Positions 48,828 through 60,136 of a stretch of DNA of 64,000 bases are shown here, piece after piece; position 1 is the stretch's first letter, and every line of letters starts with the position of its first letter. A model generated the notes under the pieces. The model saw only the letters and a program-made list of their open reading frames with translations. It ran no database searches and had not been told where the DNA came from. Source of the stretch: Pyrenopolyporus hunteri (Eukaryota > Ascomycota > Sordariomycetes > Xylariales > Hypoxylaceae); assembly GCA_902806595.1 (NCBI GenBank), contig CADCXC010000003.1, positions 3,348,001 to 3,412,000 of the forward strand, given 5' to 3'. The translations under genes and the position numbers were made by a program.

Positions 48828-50856
48828 ATGTCCGAAGGAGCTAACGCCGCCGTCGCCGCCGCCGAATCTCCAGGTGCTGCCAAAACGAGTGCGCCGAAAG
48901 ATAGGAATTGTCCCTACTGTGGCCAAGCATTCACCTCTTCGTCGCTGGGGAGACATCTGGATCTGTATATAAAGGAGAAGAATCCCAAAGCTCCGGATGG
49001 CATCCACGATGTCGATGCCATTCGGAAGATGCGAGGAAGCATCACTCGCAGGCAGCCGAGGGGCTCCCTTGCCCGCCGGGATACTTCGACTCCCGGCACT
49101 CCGACAACCTCTTCGAAGAAGAGCCCTGCGCCCGACCTGACCGTGAAGGCCCCATCCATACCGAAGGAGGGCCAGTTCGTCGTGGACCATCAGATGCCCA
49201 GATTCCCCTTCCAGCCTACTTGGGAGGCTACAGGTGTAATTAATGATATTCCGGCGAGGAATGGAGAGTTAAAGGGCAACCCGGACGACGGTAGCGGACA
49301 GGACTCGAGGCGGCTACCCATGCAGCGTGCACCGAGCAGGACGCTTCAAAAATCACAGCTGGATACGAGGCAGAAGCTCACTGATGCCATGGATACGGCG
49401 AGGGCTGCCGAGCTGGCGCTTAGGGAATTGCTTAGCTCGTGGAGGGCCGCCAAGTAAGAAAAGACCCCGAAGCAATGCCTATTCGCGCGTTTACGTTACT
49501 AACTTGGTACACCCGATCAGGCAACAAATAGACGTGGACTCTCTCCCTTTCGATTTCGACCCTCTTTCTCTCGACTTTCCCGCCCTCACTCTTCAATGCC
49601 TTCAAGCACCTCCGACGCTATTCTCATCTACGCCACATCCGACATCGTCTTCTTGGTCGATACAGCCCCCGGCACAGAAACAGTATGAGGCACTAAAGTC
49701 GTATTTCAAGGAAGAGTTTAGGAAGTGGAAAGTCGCCTGCGCCACCGCGACCACGGCCTCGCATGAGGACTTGGCGTACCCTCCGTCGAGCACACACGGG
49801 CCCCGTGACGTACGCGAAGCCGTAAAGAAGGCTGAGGAGGCCGCAGCCAAGCTCGAGGCCCAGGTCGGCGAGCATCTGCAGTCAACCTACCATGTTTGGG
49901 AACAGCTTCCTGTTCAGAGGAGAACCGAGCTCTGGGGCCTCGAGCTGGCGAGGAGCGTTGGACGACGACAGAAAGAGGTAGAGAAGTTAAAGGAAACCCA
50001 GTTCTCGATGAGGCAAGAGAATGAGAACCTCAAGGCCCAGATCGACCAGCTCAACCGTCTACAACAACCGAGAGAATTCAGGATAGTCCCACCAGCGACT
50101 ATCCCTATCGAGGAGTCGCTGCTCTCGTACTTGTTGGACATAGGTAGCAAAGGCTACCGGGGAATCGGGCTTCAGGTTGAAGACCGTCACGTGGACCTCG
50201 ACACCATGGTCGGCCGCGCCATCGAACGGTGGAAAGCGGTCATTGTAGCGTCACGGGGGCCCGGTATGCCGGGGCAAAGGGCCCTTGATCAGGCAACATT
50301 GAATCAAACCGGCACCACTTCCGGCTCTGTACCGACACCCACACCTCAAATGATGGCTCGTCAACAACAAGCCCAACAGCAAAGATCCATCTCTACAGCA
50401 TCGAGCACACAGGTAAACGAGTCGCAATCCACGACAACGGCAGCGACGGCGACCACGATGGCGACCACTATCGCCGGTGCTACCTCAAGCGCATCTATCG
50501 ACCACGACGAAAATAGTGATCAGGACGCCGACGCCGAGATGGAGGACGATGAGAATTTCACACCTATCACACCCGTCATCGCAAAACCGCCGACGCAGCC
50601 ACACCAGCAGCTCGAGATACCGCGAACACGGAACCTCGACCAACGAGTACCAGGCACCACCGAGGCGCGCTTTGCCGTCAATGGGACGATGGCCAATCGA
50701 GGCCTCGACGTGCGACAAACGATGCAGAATATGAACACGGGCGCCTCGGTGTCGGGGCGTATGCATAGTCAACACGGACATGCGATAATGAATAATGGAG
50801 ATTATGGGACAATTGTTCAAGGCGTTAGCGGCAGCGAACCGATGTACATGGACTGA
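48828..50856 (+). CDS. Conserved fungal protein, CxxC finger and coiled coil
   Basis: Two exons, 48828-49453 and 49521-50856 (67 bp intron with an ACTAAC-like branch site), give 653 residues. Near the N terminus is KDRNCPYCGQAFTSSSLGRH with Cys28, Cys31 and His43. It resembles half of a C2H2 finger, but the second histidine is not at normal spacing, so zinc binding is uncertain. The middle has a charged alpha-helical region and a predicted coiled coil (KEVEKLKETQFSMRQENENL). The C-terminal third is Gln/Ser/Thr-rich with an acidic patch (ENSDQDADAEMEDDE). No enzyme domain was recognised. It is likely nuclear, and its function is unknown. Confidence 0.85.
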
Positions 50857-51341
50857 TAGACTTTTCACGGTGGTTCCGGCGTTCAAAAATAACAGATCTA
50901 GTGATAGTGATTTCGAGGCGAATATTTGCGAGACCGATTTATATCTAAGCTTCTAGCCTTGCGCGTGCAGCAGAGCGAGCGTATGACATTATCTTATAGC
51001 TCACTTATTTGTATTAATAAATATCGTTAGAGGTGTAAATTTCATGTGCCCGAGTACGGGCCCGCTAGGAACTGAGGGTCGAAGTTAGGCACGACGTAGA
51101 ACTCCTACGTTGATCTGCTCAGAATATCAGAGTGTTACGTACGAGCCTACCCAGAAGGGTGTCCAGGACCCGTTGCGTATCGACCTTCAGATCACTCCCT
51201 TTAAGAATCCGAAACGGCCGAAGGGTCGAATCGACGGTAAACTTTTTCCTCTCATACACGAAGCCGCAAAGTTGATATACGGACTACAAGGCCAACAGTC
51301 AGGTCTGGACGGCTAAACCACTCGAACCAAGCCGCTCGGGT
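50857..51341. other. Convergent 3' intergenic gap
   Basis: The region between the CxxC protein gene (+) and the aldo-keto reductase gene (-). A 68-residue plus-strand frame at 51110-51316 has no recognisable feature. Nothing else seen. Confidence 0.5.
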
Positions 51342-53773
51342 CTAATGCATTTTTCGATACTCGTTTCCGCAGTCCCCTAGTTTGTCGAAAAGAGCCGAGA
51401 CTTTCTCTCCAGACAAGCCCAGCGCCTCAACGTTGATACTAGACATATCGCCATCATCGAGTTCAAACCCGAATACTTTCATGTTGTCATCGACCCGGTC
51501 AGAGATACCTAGTCTGGTACCCACGATGACTGCGCCTACACTCGGCTGCTGTAAAACCCAGCGCGTCGCTACGTTCGAGATGCTTACACCATGTTTACGA
51601 GCGACCGCCGAGAGACACTCTAGCAACGACTGAAACTCGGCCCAGGTGCCCCAACTACAAATCATATCGAAATACTGTATTCACCTTCAGCTAAAGCGGC
51701 GCGATGATTGACGGGGGTGGTAGGGATTGCTTGCCTTGCGTTGAGAAGGGGTTAATTGGGTCGATTCTAGATAGACTTCAGGGGCTGGTTGACCCAGCCA
51801 TCGCTCAGCGAGGAAGCCTCCGCACTACAAGAATATATATAACATCAGTGCGCCAGAGCATGTGACGTTGTATAATAGGAGGTGCCTCACGAATGACCCG
51901 TAAGTGAGCAACTTCAAGCCATATTGATTACAAACACGGCTCATCTTCCGTAGTGGGCGTGCGTCCACAAGCGAGAACTACAACCCGAGCTTAGCGGAAC
52001 ATGGCCTTCGAGATTTTATGCACAGGGCATACATACCTGCACCTGGTTTGACACAATCTCAACCGACCCAACCTCCGCAAGAAGATGCTTGCAAGACTCC
52101 TCCACGTGCTCGGAATCGAAGTTGCAGAGGCCGATAGCAGATATCAGCTCGGGGTGAGATTTCGTGATGCGGGCAAGCTCAGTCAGGATATCAAGGTACT
52201 CCTTAGCCCCGTACTGTCGTTGGGTGAGATAAAATAGACCATGATATTGGCTCGATAGGGATGCGTACATCGTACCAATGGAATTGCAATAGTTCAACTC
52301 GCCCCCCTAAACGCCGACATCGTTCACGCACCGCATCAAGTACAAACGACGTAGTTACAGGCTTGGGAACCGGCGAGAAGACGCACTGGATCGTAAACAG
52401 TTAATAAGTACCGCTTGCGAAAATATTCGGAGTAGGTTTTAGTTGCGAGGTGTACTTGGTACGATCAAAGGGTAGAGGGAGGAAAATAAGAACACGCTTA
52501 CCCACTTAGTCGCCGCGAAGACTAGGTTCTGGATTCCAGGGGCAAGTCTGTTCCTGAACTCGCCGTATATGAGTTCCGCATCGCCCTGGTGTGTCGATCA
52601 GAAACGATTCATTAGGAGCTGCCTACTCTCTAGACTCACATAGTGATCTGCCATATCAGTCGCGATCAAGCCACGCTCAACGGCGCGTATGAGCGCCGCT
52701 TCCTGGTTCTGAGCGGTCCCGGAACCCCAGGAAGGCGAAGATAGTTGCCACAGACCATTGAATAGCCGAGGCACCTCGAAGGGCCCGAGCCGGAAGGTTT
52801 CCACCACAGGTGCCCCATTTGCCCCCGACGATATGGTAACGGATACTGGATACTCGTTGCAGGCTACCGGTGGGATATTCGGAAATAGGATTTCTACTAC
52901 ATCACGGACCTGTCGCTTAGCGCGTGTGAAAGGGAACGGTAATGGTGGCTGGAGTCCTTTGCAGTATTCTTCGCAGCCCTTAAGGCTGGTTAGGAGGCCA
53001 TTAAGTGAGCCCAGGAGCTCGGTATCTGCCTCTGGATTTGACTCCTTAAGCGCTTGCACCGCTTGGACAACGTCCCCGTCGAATTCCGTTAACAGTATTG
53101 CAAGAGGCCCATTTTCGGTCCACTACGATATATAGATGAGCTTCGGCTATCCCCTTAAAGATTGTCGTCGATTTCTTCAAAACCACAACCGAAACGTATA
53201 AATAGTTAATCTTGAAAGCCTGCCACGCTGGAATGGAGGACCCAGGTGAACGGGGGCTGGAGGTCATATACATCTCTAAAAATACACTTACCTTAATCTT
53301 TGCCTCTAGAATCGCCTTTAGGAAATGTTCTAGGCTACGATTGTTAGTTGCGATTCTCTCTTATTATTAAAGGGGTAGTGCGATTTACTAAGGGAGCGAC
53401 TGCTGAGAAAGCTTGCATGAGAATATGCATCTCGTCTGCGCAAGATAGGCCAAGCAGGTCTGAGCAACAACATCATCTCCGGGAAATAAGCTTTCCGGGT
53501 CCTCGAAGGAGGGTGGTTTTTCATAGAACCTTGCGCGAACGTATTCTACAAACGGCTGCTGCGTCACAGCCCCTTGCGAAATAAGTAGTCGAAGGGCAGA
53601 TCGAAGGGTTACCGGCGGTACTATGCTCCTAGTTAGGGTGAATTTGGATGCAAGGTCGGTACTTTAACAAACAATTCGATATCAGGTAGTCGTCCATCAT
53701 ATTTCTTAGAAGGTTGTAAGCATACGTCACAAACAATACTTATAGTAAGGAGGTTACTGGACTGCTCACACAT
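51342..53773 (-). CDS. Aldo-keto reductase with unidentified N-terminal domain
   Basis: Ten exons are inferred: 53773-53673, 53628-53389, 53334-53292, 53122-52640, 52585-52502, 52385-52269, 52213-52037, 51977-51891, 51824-51735 and 51674-51342. They give 584 residues in phase. Residues about 237-570 form an aldo-keto reductase barrel with the complete catalytic tetrad Asp284, Tyr289 (ATDMADHY), Lys316 (VFAATKW) and His353 (LLQFHWYD), and an NADP-binding end (GAVIVGTRLG). Residues 1-230 are an all-helical-looking domain I do not recognise (VTLRSALRLLISQGAVTQQP, FTRAKRQVRDVVEILFP). The last intron uses a GC donor, and the first is only 44 bp. Likely an NADPH-linked carbonyl or sugar reductase. 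A GH43 gene lies 2.5 kb upstream in the opposite direction. Confidence 0.82.
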
Positions 53774-56427
53774 GGCCAGCCATGGCTGACAAGTGTCATA
53801 TACGGTATCCGCAATATAACTAAGATGAGAGACTTAGATATTGAGCCTATATGAGCGGCGATGGCGATTGTAAATTCTATACTTTTAACGCTACAGCTAC
53901 GTGTGCTAGACCAAACGCGAAAAATAACGAGGAAATATCTGTCGGAGTCAGATGAAGCATGGATTTCGACCGGAGGGTTCCTAGCAAGTGACGACAACCC
54001 CATATATATATACGCTATAGCGATAGATATTCTATCTCGGCTTACCCGGAAAAGGCAGGTCAAGAAGCGCTTATATACCTACAGGGTAGAAAATAAGTGG
54101 TATGGGTAAGATAGAATTGATTACGCTTATATTAGTGAAGGCCCGTCGACGAGCGAGTCGTGCGGGGGACTGGGGTGTCTGGTCTCTCTCAACGCCCGGA
54201 TCGTCTCCCGGAGAGCTTAATTCGAGTGCCAACTCTCAACTTTGACTCCGCGGACTCGCCAGGTAGAATCTCTGGCGGGTATTTCACTTCATATATTATC
54301 CCGTCTCGGCCCCGGCAGTTGTATTTGGTGTGTAGACTTATCTACATGTAGGCTTTTATCAATCAGCAGTACTTATCTTAGAGGTCGACGATGCTGACAG
54401 ACTTCTACGTAGGCAGTCTCCCCTATCTCGCCGACGGCATATAATATAGATACTAGATACAATACTTTGTGCCGCTAACGCTACGTAAAACTTATCTTAG
54501 AAACCCTTCACGAGCTGCATGGCTACCTAGGTGCCTGGTCCCTGAATTGCGACGTCGGCAATGAAAATACAGTTTAAGTCTAAGCATACCATTTAATATG
54601 TGAGTCTAACTAACCCACTAATTCCCAGCGGGAAGATTGGGGGAGAAGGGCTCGAAACCCCCGGCTACTCTTCTGGAGATATATGTGCAGCGAAGCCATA
54701 CGAACAGGCCCACCCATGATGCTGGAACACATATCTTGGCTGAACCAAGTCCCTGGTTGGTGCGGCCCGATTATCAGACATATATGTAAGGTACCTGTTA
54801 CGATTTACACGTGTGCTTCTGGGTTCGTTGGCCCGCCAAACCAAGGGTATATACTGAGCAATACCTACCCCGGTGTGCCTCATACACTGGCCATCAAGTT
54901 AGGTGTTCATTCGCAACACGCTATCTCTACCTTCGCCGGTGTAATAGGTGCGTATTGGTAGATTATTATATTGTACATACCTACATGGATAGTTAAATCG
55001 CTGTAAATCCCAAAATGAGTCCCATGCTTACGGTCAGGAATGCTATCGGCCGAGGGGATAGCCCCGCGTTCTGCGGCCTCCGTTAAGTCCATGAATGAAG
55101 ATGATATCCGCCGCGGCGCTAATAGGACGGGACGGTTCGCGCAAAGGCTCATTAGAATAAGAACGCCGTAGGAATCATCGTCGGGCGTCACAGGAATCGG
55201 CTCAAGAATCGATACACGAGAGCGAAGTGCCTAAACAACGCGCCATCAGATCCAATCGGAGAGTACGTTACTCTTAACCACTGGGTTACCACACTAGCAT
55301 ATATATGCTTGTTGAGGTCTGCCTTTGGTTCGCACGTAGAGACACGATGCGATTTAATCTTTACTTTCTACCCCAACCCTCGATTTCGAATGTCACAGTA
55401 GCTGGCATCTAGTCGAAATTGGACGCGGCTCATTTCTCGCTATGGGATTGCACTTTTCCAGTTTTCGCGGATACCTTCAGGACAAAATATCATAGAGAAT
55501 CTAGGCAAAAGCGGCTCAGGTCAGAGTGCTAGAGGCGATGGAAAAGAGAGGATGACTGTTCCACGAAGATTTCTATCGGTCACCATCGTCATGAGGGGTT
55601 TAGGGAAATTTGAGTCCCTTACGTGCTATACAATGGCAATCTACCGCGGGATAACTCTTGGCCCGGCAGCAAGGAGGCATTCTTCACAAATGGCCTCTAA
55701 CACATGCTGAAGACAGTTGACGAGAGAATTTGACCTGATACCGAACTTGATGGACTTGTTCCCTCTATTTGATAGAGTTATATCGACCGCCGTTGACGTT
55801 GAAACTTATCCACAGGGGTAGGAGTAATCTAGCTACTTCGAACTTGTTTTTTCTCTAACTGCATTTAATTCACGGAAGGGTATCCCTCACAGCATGAGCT
55901 CCAGCTGTCCTCGAACCAGCATGGTATCCCCGTCACAGCCCGTCAACCCCTCAATGGCCGGATGATACCCCTCGCTCAAGAAGAACCCTGACCAGCCATT
56001 TCCAAATGGCAACCAAAAAGCATGTACATAGGATAATAAGGCAACCGACTGCTATTCGGCAAGTATAGCAATTATCAGCCATTGTTTATAAAGATCATAG
56101 ACATTGTGTCTAATTACGATCTTCCCTCTGTTGATCAAGTTGATACCAGACGACGAACAACCTTATCGACTTACCAGCGCCCCAGACAAAACTAAGCAAC
56201 CGGTTCTCTTTACTCGATTCGATTAGTTATATGGACTGCCTAAACTCGGGCAACGGTAGTGCATTAAGCATTGGCCGGCTAAATCCAACAGCTCCTCGGT
56301 GCATCATTACCAACTCCCACCGAATATGTCAGATTCATATATCTATGCGCAAAAGGAAACTGTAAATTACCACCAGAACTTAATACTCTTTGTGGACCTC
56401 TCGTACCCCCTAGAAACGCCACTCGTT
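53774..56427. other. Divergent intergenic region (AKR / GH43)
   Basis: Shared upstream region of the aldo-keto reductase (-) and GH43 (+) genes. Small frames at 53861-54109 and 54683-54961 have no recognisable domain. The GH43 end carries a GGCTAAA site at 56277. An upstream in-frame ATG at 56299 exists but is a weak start choice. Confidence 0.5.
56277..56283 (+). promoter_or_regulatory. Putative XlnR/XYR1 binding site (GGCTAAA)
   Basis: The exact heptamer GGCTAAA, the core recognised by the xylanolytic activators XlnR/XYR1, lies 145 bp upstream of the preferred GH43 start codon at 56428. A heptamer is expected by chance about once in 8 kb on two strands, so the location next to a xylosidase gene is what makes it suggestive. 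Confidence 0.45.
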
Positions 56428-58038
56428 ATGCCGTTAGTTCGTAACCCTATCTTGCCAGGGTTCAACCCCGATCCGTCAGTCGTTCGGGTTGGAGATGACT
56501 ACTATATCGCTACATCTACCTTCGAATGGTACCCGGGGGTACAAATTCATCACTCCAAAGATCTAGCAAACTGGGAGTTGGTTACACGGCCCCTAAACCG
56601 CAAGTCCCAATTGGATATGCGTGGCGATCCTGATAGTTGCGGTGTCTGGGCACCTTGTCTTACACACGACGGCGACAAGTTTTGGCTTGTGTATACGGAC
56701 GTGAAGCGGAAAGACGGTTCCTTTAAGGATACTCACAACTACATAGTCAGTTCCCCGTCAATAGAGGGCCCTTGGTCGGACCCCACCTATGTTAATTCTT
56801 CGGGATTTGATCCATCGTTATTTCACGACGACGACGGCAGAAAATGGTTCGTGAACATGTTGCAGGACCACCGACGTCGGCCCCGTGCCTTCGCGGGAAT
56901 CGTGCTGCAAGAGTTCGACCCTGCAGCGGGCAAACTTGTAGGTCCGAAGAAAAATATCTTCTATGGAACGGAACTGGATCTTGTTGAAGGGCCACACCTC
57001 TATAAGAGGAATGGATATTATTACCTCTTAACGGCCGAGGGCGGTACCGCGTATCATCACGCCTGTACGCTTGCTCGCTCCCGCGATATTTGGGGCCCAT
57101 ATGAGGTTCATCCGCAAAAACACATCCTCACGTCCAAGGACGCCCCGCTCGCAGCTCTACAGAGGGCCGGTCATGGCGATATCGTAGAGACACCCGAAGG
57201 CCGGACCTACCTCGTACACTTGACGGGTCGCCCAACGACCCAGGAACGTCGCTGTGTTCTCGGTCGCGAGACAGCCATCCAAGAAGCTCTTTGGGAGAAC
57301 GACTGGCTGTTTGTGAAGAACGGGCCCGTCCCTTCGCTACGGGTTGAGGTCCCCGGAACACGCGATGACACTAAGTACTGGGCTGAGCAGCGATACACTT
57401 TTGAGAATGGGCTGCACAAAGACTTCCAGTGGTTGCGGACGCCCGATACCGAACGAATTTTCAATACACGCGACGGAAAGCTTGTCTTGACTGGACGAGA
57501 GAGCATCGGATCATGGTTCGAGCAGGCGCTGGTCGCAAGACGACAAATTCATTTTTCCTACGACGCCGAAACAGTAGTGGACTTCTCTCCGACTGATGAG
57601 AGGCAATTTGCTGGGCTTACCGCTTATTATTGCCGTTATAACTTCTTCTATCTAACCGTGACGGCCCATTCCGACGGTCAGCGAGAACTCCTTATAATGA
57701 CCTCGGAGGGTTCTTGGCCCGACGGCAAGCTCGAGTTACCCCTTGCAGACCCAGTGTCCATACCCAATGAAGGGAAGGTAAGACTGGCGCTGACGATCCG
57801 TGGCCGCCAACTACAGTTCTTCTACGCATTGCAGGGAGAAGAGCTGAAGAAGATAGGACCAATTTTTGACGCTTCTATACTCTCGGATGAGTGCGGTGGC
57901 CACCAGGCCCATGGAAGCTTTACAGGAGCGTTTGTTGGAGTGGCTTGCTCTGATATAAATGGCACCGCGTTACCGGCTACCTTTGACTACTTTACTTACC
58001 GGCCCGTCCAACACCATACAGACAGGTACGATGTATAA
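56428..58038 (+). CDS. GH43 beta-xylosidase, intracellular
   Basis: Single exon. The ATG at 56428 (MPLVRNPILPGFNPDPSVVR) gives 536 residues, the usual length; an upstream ATG at 56299 would add 43 residues without family support. The five-bladed propeller has the catalytic residues Asp15 (FNPDPS), Asp128 (GFDPSLFHDDDGRKW) and Glu187 (VEGPHLYKRNGYYYL). These match the D/D/E spacing of Selenomonas-type GH43 xylosidases. The C-terminal 200 residues form the lectin-like beta-sandwich domain of this subfamily. No signal peptide is visible, so it probably cleaves imported xylo-oligosaccharides in the cytosol, possibly with arabinofuranosidase side activity. Confidence 0.94.
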   Translation: MPLVRNPILPGFNPDPSVVRVGDDYYIATSTFEWYPGVQIHHSKDLANWELVTRPLNRKSQLDMRGDPDSCGVWAPCLTHDGDKFWLVYTDVKRKDGSFKDTHNYIVSSPSIEGPWSDPTYVNSSGFDPSLFHDDDGRKWFVNMLQDHRRRPRAFAGIVLQEFDPAAGKLVGPKKNIFYGTELDLVEGPHLYKRNGYYYLLTAEGGTAYHHACTLARSRDIWGPYEVHPQKHILTSKDAPLAALQRAGHGDIVETPEGRTYLVHLTGRPTTQERRCVLGRETAIQEALWENDWLFVKNGPVPSLRVEVPGTRDDTKYWAEQRYTFENGLHKDFQWLRTPDTERIFNTRDGKLVLTGRESIGSWFEQALVARRQIHFSYDAETVVDFSPTDERQFAGLTAYYCRYNFFYLTVTAHSDGQRELLIMTSEGSWPDGKLELPLADPVSIPNEGKVRLALTIRGRQLQFFYALQGEELKKIGPIFDASILSDECGGHQAHGSFTGAFVGVACSDINGTALPATFDYFTYRPVQHHTDRYDV

Positions 58039-58310
58039 TCTGTTTACTTTAGGATTATGCCCTCCACCCCCCTAGCTAGACTTGACATTAGATATGGCAG
58101 AGGTTCGGGGATGATAGGGGGTTACATAACTGCCGCCATGAACATAGCTTATACTTGATTGTCTACATTGTTTCATTAAGCCGGCCTTTGTTTGTTTGGC
58201 AGTAGCTGTACTATCATTCCATAGCTTAGGGTTAGGAGTAGACGAAGGGGAGAAAGAAGGAGGGCCAAAAAAAGGGAGATCCCAGATTCATCTGGGAGCC
58301 GTAGGAATTG
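58039..58310. other. GH43 3' flank
   Basis: Short region between the GH43 stop and the tRNA-Lys gene. It contains an inverted AGATCCCAGATTCATCTGGGA-like hairpin directly beside the tRNA. No gene. Confidence 0.5.
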
Positions 58311-58401
58311 AGCCCACGGCGAGGCTCGAACTCGCAGCCTTGAGATTATCTATACGAAGAGAGATAAGAGTCTCACGCTCTACCGATTGAGCCACGCGGG
58401 C
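58311..58401 (-). tRNA. tRNA-Lys (CUU) with 18-base intron
   Basis: The minus-strand sequence folds as a tRNA. The acceptor stem is GCCCGCG with CGTGGGC (one G-U), the D arm GGCTCAATCGGTAGAGC, the anticodon stem TGAGA/TCTCA with anticodon CTT at 58368-58366, and the T arm GCGAGTTCGAGCCTCGC. An 18-base intron (58364-58347) sits one base 3' of the anticodon, the canonical eukaryotic nuclear tRNA intron position. It supplies Lys-AAG decoding. Confidence 0.93.
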
Positions 58402-59533
58402 CGTGACAACTTGATGTTTTATCATCCCGCTGCTGTCTGTTGTCGATTAAGATGCGATTGGGACCTAAATACAAAGTGTGAGGAACTTGGAGGTTTTAGG
58501 GCTCTACCCTAATATTGTGTTACTAAAAGGACCTCGTTGCCCACCTAAGTATTGAGTATCACGATAGGCACATCCCAATATGTGGAAACAACGCTAAGGT
58601 ATCGCTATCCACTGGAATATTGAATTAGCGACGGTGCTGTTAAAATATTCAGTCTGTTTTGGGGCTTTCAATAAAGGGGCTGATGATAGATGTTGGCTAG
58701 GCTATAAGAAGAGGGCGCCTCCGAATAGGGACAGGAAGCCAGAGGCGGGCTCGCCCGAAGGAGCTAACGGGAACTATCAGAACGTCATCATATGTTGCTA
58801 CTTAATTAGACCTTTAGGATATGACAACTCTGCACGCCGCATACCCCTAAGGACACCTGCGAGGGTTTGGATTTCCCCCCTCTGTTGCGGCGTTGAATAT
58901 ATTAACCAACCAACCAACTGACCAACCAACTAAAAGCCTACTAGGATACGACTAGGATTGAGGTTAAAAGACGAAAGACGTAAATTTCACCCAGATTTCT
59001 ACATAGGTTGAACAATGAGATATGAGATATATAGGTAGAATCCAAGGCAATGCTAAAGTCTAACCGACAATTTAAAGAAGGCAGGAATTGGTTAGCTTCT
59101 CTATATAAACCAGTACTTAGGTATAGGATGTGGTTTGTATGTTTGAATTGGATGCAACTATGATGTCGTCTACTATTCACTAGGTATTAATATATACGGC
59201 TCAGCCATGTCGATCGTTGATCGACAAAGGAATCTCTACATATTTGATTAGGGGAATAATATTATCAAAGGATTTACACTTGATTCATTTTGAGCATCTA
59301 ACATCGAAGTGTTATGTTGATCACACCTCGCGGCTTCGCAAGAATTAGCTATAATTGGTATGTCTATAATCATTCATCAGTCGTAGAAGTATAAATAAGC
59401 TCAAGTAATTCCCAAAACATGTAGCCTTTAACTGACTCCTATACCACACTATCACGCTATTATTACACTACTATATTACTACAATCAGTCATCTCTTAAG
59501 CGACTCGATTCGTTGCCGTTTCACATAGCAGCC
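58402..59533. other. Intergenic region
   Basis: AT-rich. It contains a (CCAA)n-type run at 58901-58931 and the upstream region of the secreted-peptide gene. The small plus-strand frame at 58634-58921 has no recognisable domain. Confidence 0.5.
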
Positions 59534-59835
59534 ATGAAAGCATCACTCTTCAACGTTATTGTTATCGTGGCATCTGCAGCGAATATCGTGGCTAGCCCTG
59601 TACCAGACGAACTGCTTCCACGACAATGCGTAAGTATCACCTACCCGATCTTCCTTATATATAATCATCGATCAGAAACACAGGCATACAATACTTTACA
59701 GAGAAGACTAACGTCTCCTTCTAGAGCGGGGTTGGAACGTGCGGCGTTCAAATTTGCAAGGTAGATAGCGGCTGTACTTGTATTAATACTGGCTGCATCC
59801 AGGAATCTAGTCGACTCTGCACTTGCGACCTATGA
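59534..59835 (+). CDS. Small secreted cysteine-rich peptide
   Basis: Two exons, 59534-59629 and 59725-59835 (95 bp GTAAGT...TAG intron), give 68 residues. Residues 1-20 are a signal peptide (MKASLFNVIVIVASAANIVA). A short propeptide ends at LLPR, a possible single-basic processing site. The mature part has eight cysteines in about 40 residues (pattern C-x5-C-x4-C-x5-C-x1-C-x4-C-x7-C-x1-C), so four disulfides are possible. The unspliced frame would hide six of them. The gene fits the class of small secreted cysteine-rich fungal proteins, which includes effector-like and antimicrobial peptides. No family was recognised and no activity is claimed. Confidence 0.78.
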
Positions 59836-60136
59836 CCGAATGAATGCGGGAGGTCGGGCGGGGTGTATATATTTCTTGCGTTGAGGCTAGCTGTTTGGGT
59901 ATTGGGAATGGGATTGGGCTGAATAGGGACGGTGCTATTATGAAGTTTCAGGTGTGCGAACATGTACGAAGTGTTGACAGAATGGCGCCGTCGGTTCCTT
60001 AGGGGAGAATAGTATCCTTGGTCTCTAGATACCAATGAACTAGGATCCTTATATAAAGCTAAGTGATATCCTTCACTCAATCAGTACTTACCTTCGCATG
60101 ATGGCTATGATGGTCTATCGATCCAACCCGAACCGT
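59836..60136. other. Convergent 3' intergenic gap
   Basis: The region between the secreted-peptide gene (+) and the FAD monooxygenase gene (-). Nothing else seen. Confidence 0.5.

Noticed and set aside
54640..54670. Possible tRNA T-arm (GGGCTCGAAACCCCC)
   Set aside because: Only a local hairpin; no acceptor or anticodon stem at proper spacing on either strand.
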